A stretch of DNA of 34,259 bases from Natrinema pallidum DSM 3751 (GTDB lineage Archaea > Halobacteriota > Halobacteria > Halobacteriales > Natrialbaceae), in assembly GCF_000337615.1 (NCBI RefSeq), contig NZ_AOII01000044.1, positions 104,527 through 138,785 on the forward strand. Direction: 5' to 3'. The position numbers were made by a program, and so were the translations under genes. Of this stretch, positions 30,745 to 34,259 are shown one piece after another. Each line of letters begins with the position of its first letter. Positions within the stretch are counted from its first letter, which is position 1. A model generated the notes under the pieces. The model searched no databases, was not told the origin of the DNA, and saw nothing but the letters and a program-made list of their open reading frames with translations.

Positions 30745-32388
30745 ATGGTCAGGGAGTTCGAATTACCGGACGTCGGCGAAGGAGTTGCGGAGGGCGAACT
30801 GGTCTCGTGGCTGGTCGCGGAAGGCGACGCGGTCTCGGAGGACAAACCGGTTGCGGAGGTCGAGACTGACAAAGCGCTCGTGGAGGTCCCCGCACCGGTC
30901 GACGGCACCGTCCGCGAGTTACACGTCGAGGAGGGTGACATCGTCCCGGTCGGGACGGTGATCATCTCGTTCGACGTCGAGGGCGAGGACTCGAGTCCGA
31001 CGGAAGCGGGCGGCGACGCCACGAGCGAGGACGACGTGGCCGAAGCGCCCACTGAACCGGACCGAGCGGAGACGGGCGACCCCGGCGCGACCGGGGCCGA
31101 CACCGAGTCGGTCGCACCGCCCGACGATCGTGTCTTCGCGCCCCCGCGCGTTCGCCGTATGGCTCGTGAGCAGGGGATCGTCCTCTCGACGATCCAGGGG
31201 AGCGGCCCCGGCGGACGGATCACTGCGGCCGACGTGCAGGCAGCAACGGGCGGCGGAGCCGTCGACGACCCGGCGCAGGATCAGTCACGGACGCCCGCAT
31301 CGGCGTCCGGCGGGGCGACATCCGGACCGGCTGACTCGAGCGACGCGAGTGCAAGTGCCGATACCGCCGCGGGAGCGTCCACGGACCGGGCGACCGCGGC
31401 CTCGAGCCCCCAGCACTCGGAGACGCCGGCACGGACCGAGTCGGCGGACCGCGACACGACCCTCGCCGCACCCGCGACCCGTCGGCTCGCCGCGGAGGAG
31501 GACGTCGACATCGACGCCGTTCCGGCGACGGAGGAGCGCGACGGCGAGGCGTTCGTCACCCCCGAAGCGGTCCGGGAGTACGCCGACCGCCAGCGCCGGG
31601 CGCAGGAAGCCGACGCCGAGGCGGTCGCCGCCGGCGAGCCGGTCGGAACGACGGGTGCCGGCTTTGCCGAGGGCGAACGCGAACGCCGCGAGTCGTTCCG
31701 GGGCGTCCGCAAACGGATCGCCGATGCGATGGTCGAGTCGAAGTACAGCGCCCCGCACGTCACCCACCACGACGAGGTTGACGTCACCGAACTCGTCGCG
31801 GCCCGGTCGGATCTCAAACCGCGCGCCGAGGAGCGCGGGATTCGGCTGACCTATATGCCGTTCATCATGAAAGCCGTCATCGCGGCGCTAAAAGAACACC
31901 CCGAGATGAACGCGGTCATCGACGAGGAAAACGAGGAGATCGTCTACCGCGATTATTACAACATCGGGGTCGCGACCGCGACCGACGTCGGGCTGATGGT
32001 GCCGGTCGTCGACGACGCCGACCGGAAGGGGCTTCTCCAACTCTCCTCGGAGATGAACGAACTCGTCCAAAAAGCCCGTGATCGAACGATCGGGCCCGAC
32101 GAACTTCGCGGGTCGACGTTTACGATCACCAACATCGGCGGTATCGGCGGCGAGTACGCCACGCCGATTCTCAACTATCCCGAAGCGGGAATCCTCGCAG
32201 TCGGCGAGATCAAGCGCAAGCCCCGCGTCGTCACCGACGAGACCGGGGCCGAATCGATCGAACCCCGTTCGGTGATGACCCTGTCGCTGTCGTTCGACCA
32301 CCGCCTCATCGACGGTGCCGTCGGCGCACAGTTCACGAACACGGTCATGGAATACCTCGAGAACCCGAGCCTCCTCCTGCTCGAGTAA
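30745..32388 (+). CDS. pdhC: Dihydrolipoamide acyltransferase E2 component
   Basis: A 547-residue E2 core of the 2-oxo acid dehydrogenase complex. Residues 1-80 form the lipoyl domain with the attachment Lys43 in ETDKALVEVPAPV. After an acidic linker, a peripheral-subunit-binding domain starts at about 129 (FAPPRVRRMAREQGIVLSTIQGSGPGGRITAADVQAA). A second, similar segment starts near 238 (APATRRLAAEEDVDIDAVPATEERDGEAFVTPEAVREYAD). The catalytic acyltransferase domain fills about residues 310-547, with the active-site motif FDHRLIDGA (His519, Asp523). An alternating Pro/Ser/Ala/Asp linker separates the domains, as in other E2 proteins. LipA, encoded just upstream of pdhA, is the expected source of its lipoyl group. 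The E3 gene lpdA that usually follows is not found in the next 61 bases or beyond. Confidence 0.96.
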   Translation: MVREFELPDVGEGVAEGELVSWLVAEGDAVSEDKPVAEVETDKALVEVPAPVDGTVRELHVEEGDIVPVGTVIISFDVEGEDSSPTEAGGDATSEDDVAEAPTEPDRAETGDPGATGADTESVAPPDDRVFAPPRVRRMAREQGIVLSTIQGSGPGGRITAADVQAATGGGAVDDPAQDQSRTPASASGGATSGPADSSDASASADTAAGASTDRATAASSPQHSETPARTESADRDTTLAAPATRRLAAEEDVDIDAVPATEERDGEAFVTPEAVREYADRQRRAQEADAEAVAAGEPVGTTGAGFAEGERERRESFRGVRKRIADAMVESKYSAPHVTHHDEVDVTELVAARSDLKPRAEERGIRLTYMPFIMKAVIAALKEHPEMNAVIDEENEEIVYRDYYNIGVATATDVGLMVPVVDDADRKGLLQLSSEMNELVQKARDRTIGPDELRGSTFTITNIGGIGGEYATPILNYPEAGILAVGEIKRKPRVVTDETGAESIEPRSVMTLSLSFDHRLIDGAVGAQFTNTVMEYLENPSLLLLE

Positions 32389-32407
32389 CGCGAGGACCAC
32401 GCGCCCG

Positions 32408-32429
32408 ACGGTCCCTTCGCGGGGACCGT
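32408..32429. terminator. Hairpin between convergent pdhC and eCIS-associated gene
   Basis: ACGGTCCC and GGGACCGT form an 8-bp perfect stem around TTCGCG, 20 bases after the pdhC stop codon, in the 61-base gap where two transcripts converge. It could help end transcription from either side. There is no clear T-tract, so the call is tentative. Confidence 0.4.
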
Positions 32430-32449
32430 GAGGGTCTCGCCGATCGACG

Positions 32450-33691
32450 CTATTCGTCCGGGACGATCTCGACGAGTACTTCGAGCGAGTCCGCCGCCTC
32501 ACACACCCGGTCTTGAGCTTCGGCCAACTCGAGGACGGAGTCGTCGGCTTCGAGAGCCGCCTGGAGTTCGGAGACGGACTCGAGGTACCGCTCGAGGCTT
32601 CCTTCGGTCGTCGCACCCTCGAGATCGTCGCCGAGTGCGATGAGATGCTCGAGGACCTGTTGCAAGTGGTGCCGGTAGGCCTCCTCGTTTTCACAGATGC
32701 GCTCGCCGTCAGCACGCGAGATCGCCGCGATCTCGCGGGCGAGTCGTCCCCCTTCGCTCGTCTGTTGTTCGATCCGACCGGCCAACGCGTCGAAGAACCG
32801 CGCCCGGTCCTTGAGCGTCTTGCGCATGATATACCGGGTCAGCGCCGTCTGGTCCCGCTTGAGCCCGCCCAGTTCCGTCTCGAGGGCGTCGAGTCGATCG
32901 GTGATTGCCCCGATATCGTCCGGGATATCGGGTGGTTCCCGTTCGATCGGCGTCCGGTGTGGATTATCGGTGTCCGTAATGTGATCGATGATCGCCTCGA
33001 AGAGCAACTCGTGATCGTAGACGAACTCCCGCGGGGCCGAATCGTCCACTTCCGTCCAGACGCCGTCGGGCGTCCGTTCGAAGGAGCCGAGGAACACCGC
33101 CGTGTCCGCGTCGGACGGGATCGACGACCGATGCTCGTCGTGATACCGTTGCAGAAGCCGTTCCCGTACCGTCTCCGCGTCCGTATCCGTTTCGACGGAC
33201 GGAACGTCGACGTCGCGGAACCGACTCCCATCATCGGTCGCCTCTTGATACGCGAGCTCGAAGACCTCGACGATACGGTTCGATGTCGATTCCGCGTCGA
33301 CGGCATCGTCCGTGTTCGGGACGGGAACGGTTTCCATCGAGACTTCGTCGTACTGAATCGAGAGCGAAATCTCCTCCGACGACGGACGAGGCAGCGATTT
33401 CGTCGTCACCTGCTCGACGACGATCGGCCGACCGCGTCCGTCCAGTGCTAACCCCGGTTCGATCGTCACCTCGAGCCCGTCGTCGGTTTCATTGATTGTT
33501 CGTACCGCGAGTCCGTGGACGATCCCGCTGCCGACCACGAACCTGGCGAGCGTATGCAGTCGCTCGGCGTGGTACTCTTGGTCCGATTCCATATCGCGGG
33601 GCGTCATCAGCTTTCCGCTGAAGAACCGATTCTTCCGGAACTGCGATAGACCGCCCCTCTCCCCGTCGCTGTGGTCCGGATCCTGGGCCAT
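32450..33691 (-). CDS. eCIS-associated protein (GKLMTPRD-type N-terminus)
   Basis: A 413-residue protein. The N-terminus FRKNRFFSGKLMTPRDMESDQEYHAERLHTLARFVVGSGIVHGLAV, followed by EVTIEPGLALDGRGRPIVVEQ, has the pattern of a protein family encoded in contractile injection (eCIS, phage-tail-like) clusters, where forms such as NRYFFGKLLTVRDF and GSGVVCGL recur. The C-terminal 170 residues are charged and helical, probably coiled-coil (IGAITDRLDALETELGGLKRDQTALTRYIMRKTLKDRARFFDALAGRIEQQ). No signal peptide or membrane helix is seen. Its role in the machine is not known to me. It is divergent from the tail sheath gene across a 329-base promoter region, which supports the eCIS reading. A TATA-like box lies at 33726-33735, about 40 bases before the ATG. 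Confidence 0.78.
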   Translation of the reverse strand: MAQDPDHSDGERGGLSQFRKNRFFSGKLMTPRDMESDQEYHAERLHTLARFVVGSGIVHGLAVRTINETDDGLEVTIEPGLALDGRGRPIVVEQVTTKSLPRPSSEEISLSIQYDEVSMETVPVPNTDDAVDAESTSNRIVEVFELAYQEATDDGSRFRDVDVPSVETDTDAETVRERLLQRYHDEHRSSIPSDADTAVFLGSFERTPDGVWTEVDDSAPREFVYDHELLFEAIIDHITDTDNPHRTPIEREPPDIPDDIGAITDRLDALETELGGLKRDQTALTRYIMRKTLKDRARFFDALAGRIEQQTSEGGRLAREIAAISRADGERICENEEAYRHHLQQVLEHLIALGDDLEGATTEGSLERYLESVSELQAALEADDSVLELAEAQDRVCEAADSLEVLVEIVPDE

Positions 33692-34020
33692 GGCGTAGTG
33701 AGTGTTGTTTATTGCGCCGGTATTCCATTTAATTATGTCTATTTAGCGAGGTCGGGTACCGAGTGAGCGTCGGTGAGACTGCGATCGGCTGCTAATCGTG
33801 GCCCGAATTCGGCTCGTTTTCATCATGCGGAATTACACTATTTCGACGTTATGAAGGGCATAAAACCCGGCAATTTAGATTTCTATATGACAGTACCAAT
33901 CTAGAAAATCGAATAATATTTTGCGTCGTCTCCGATCACGGAGTTATCCGATGGATAAGTTTTATACTATCTGATTGTAAATACAGGACTGCTACCCGGG
34001 CAACTGGAGGAGCGAAATAA
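33692..34020. other. A/T-rich divergent promoter region of the tail-like locus
   Basis: This 329-base gap between the divergent eCIS-associated gene and the sheath gene is much more A/T-rich than its surroundings, and no gene is supported in it. It contains several A/T-rich boxes (33726-33735 for the minus gene, 33960-33969 for the sheath gene, and others near 33885 and 33912). An inverted pair TAGATT/AATCTA lies at about 33879-33896. The base composition contrast is consistent with foreign origin. Confidence 0.5.
33960..34010 (+). promoter_or_regulatory. Promoter and ribosome-binding site of the sheath gene
   Basis: TTTTATACTA at 33960-33969 is a strong TATA-like box predicting transcript start near 33991. 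A Shine-Dalgarno motif GGAGG at 34006-34010 lies 10 bases before the ATG. The leader of about 30 bases with a Shine-Dalgarno motif differs from the leaderless genes typical of the rest of the window. Confidence 0.6.
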
Positions 34021-34185
34021 ATGCCAGAATACCTATCACCAGGCGTATACGTCGAAGAGGTCGACAGCGGAACCAAATCCGTCGAAGGAGTCAGCACTAG
34101 CACTGCCGGCTTCCTCGGTGAAACGGAACGGGGTCCCGTCGAACCGAAGCTCGTAACGAGTTTTTCCGAATTCGTATGTGTTTAG
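34021..34185 (+). pseudogene. Contractile tail sheath protein, truncated
   Basis: The first 51 codons encode the N-terminus of a contractile tail sheath protein: MPEYLSPGVYVEEVDSGTK, then EGVSTSTAGFLGETERGPVEPKLVTSFSEF. 'YLSPGVYVEE' and 'VSTSTAGFVGxTERGP' are the classic sheath signatures of contractile phages, R-pyocins and eCIS particles. Full-length sheaths are usually about 350-500 residues. Here the frame changes after Phe51 (34173) into an unrelated sequence and stops at a TAG (34183-34185). The expected continuation (a phenylalanine-rich FxxxFG-type segment) is absent. The break coincides with a probable IS end. The ATG with GGAGG spacing is intact, so the gene was disrupted recently. 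If another copy or other sheath genes lie beyond the window, the system could still be functional. Confidence 0.88.
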
Positions 34186-34259
34186 CCCGAGCTGATTTCG
34201 GTACTGTCTCGTAGGAAGCGTTCAACGGACGCGACATGAACAGGCAGCAGACATCGGAT
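34174..34259. mobile_element. Insertion-sequence end interrupting the sheath gene
   Basis: From 34174 the sequence no longer encodes sheath protein. It begins GTATGTGTTTAGCCCGAG, and the reverse complement of 72-89 matches 16 of those 18 bases, a likely terminal inverted repeat. On the minus strand a frame is open from the window edge to a TAA at 34184-34182, ending RFLRDSTEISSG; it could be the end of a transposase. On the plus strand an ATG at 34236 begins another open frame (MNRQQTSD...). The element family cannot be named from 86 bases. A target-site duplication cannot be tested because the far end lies outside the window. Confidence 0.62.

Noticed and set aside
1..34259. CRISPR array
   Set aside because: No set of direct repeats with regular spacers of about 30-40 bases was seen. 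The only short-period array (22059-22146) has an 11-bp period without spacers.

Overview
The window reads as a piece of a haloarchaeal chromosome (class Halobacteria; the overall gene set suggests the Natrinema/Haloterrigena/Natronorubrum side, which is an inference). The DNA is GC-rich, the proteins are very acidic, and the promoters have A/T-rich TATA boxes, often 25-30 bases before a start codon as in leaderless mRNAs. Typical archaeal or haloarchaeal genes include an MC1 chromosomal protein, archaeal PheS/PheT and TrpS, a single-chain tRNA-splicing endonuclease, a tubulin-like CetZ/FtsZ relative, a Tat-exported protein and a bacterial-type pyruvate dehydrogenase operon.

Layout. 1-313: possible end of an insertion sequence, then non-coding DNA. 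314-4116: MC1, a small AbrB-like protein, and a large Tat-exported M14 zinc carboxypeptidase. 4151-14648 (all minus strand): pheS-pheT preceded by a short Phe-rich leader ORF, an unrecognised 455-residue protein, trpS, a divergent tubulin-like GTPase, endA, a zinc-finger protein with a NucS-like N-terminus, and a stand-alone Lrp/AsnC ligand-binding domain. 14704-18471: exported and membrane proteins, including a membrane-anchored winged-helix regulator and two paralogous small membrane proteins. 18807-22017: a winged-helix/membrane-protein pair facing a four-gene operon (Met/Asp-rich surface protein, membrane-anchored molybdopterin oxidoreductase, small membrane protein, DUF2061 protein). The operon promoter carries an array of 11-bp palindromic units. 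22273-27270: DJ-1/PfpI protein, HAD hydrolase, Ski2-type helicase, two membrane proteins.

27421-32388 is a coherent metabolic block: lipA (lipoyl synthase) followed by pdhA-pdhB-pdhC (E1 alpha, E1 beta, lipoylated E2). LipA makes the cofactor that the E2 subunit carries. The expected E3 gene (lpdA) does not follow pdhC.

Instead, 32450-34173 is the edge of a phage-tail-like locus, most likely an extracellular contractile injection system (eCIS). It has a divergent 413-residue eCIS-associated protein and the first 51 codons of a contractile tail sheath gene. The sheath gene is cut off by what looks like an insertion-sequence end at 34174. The same 18-bp end sequence (16/18) occurs inverted at 72-89, so the window may be bounded at both ends by copies of related IS elements.

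The most interesting items are the eCIS edge with its broken sheath gene, the putative Phe-rich leader peptide of pheST, the in-frame palindromic insertion in pheT, and the helically phased 11-bp palindrome array.
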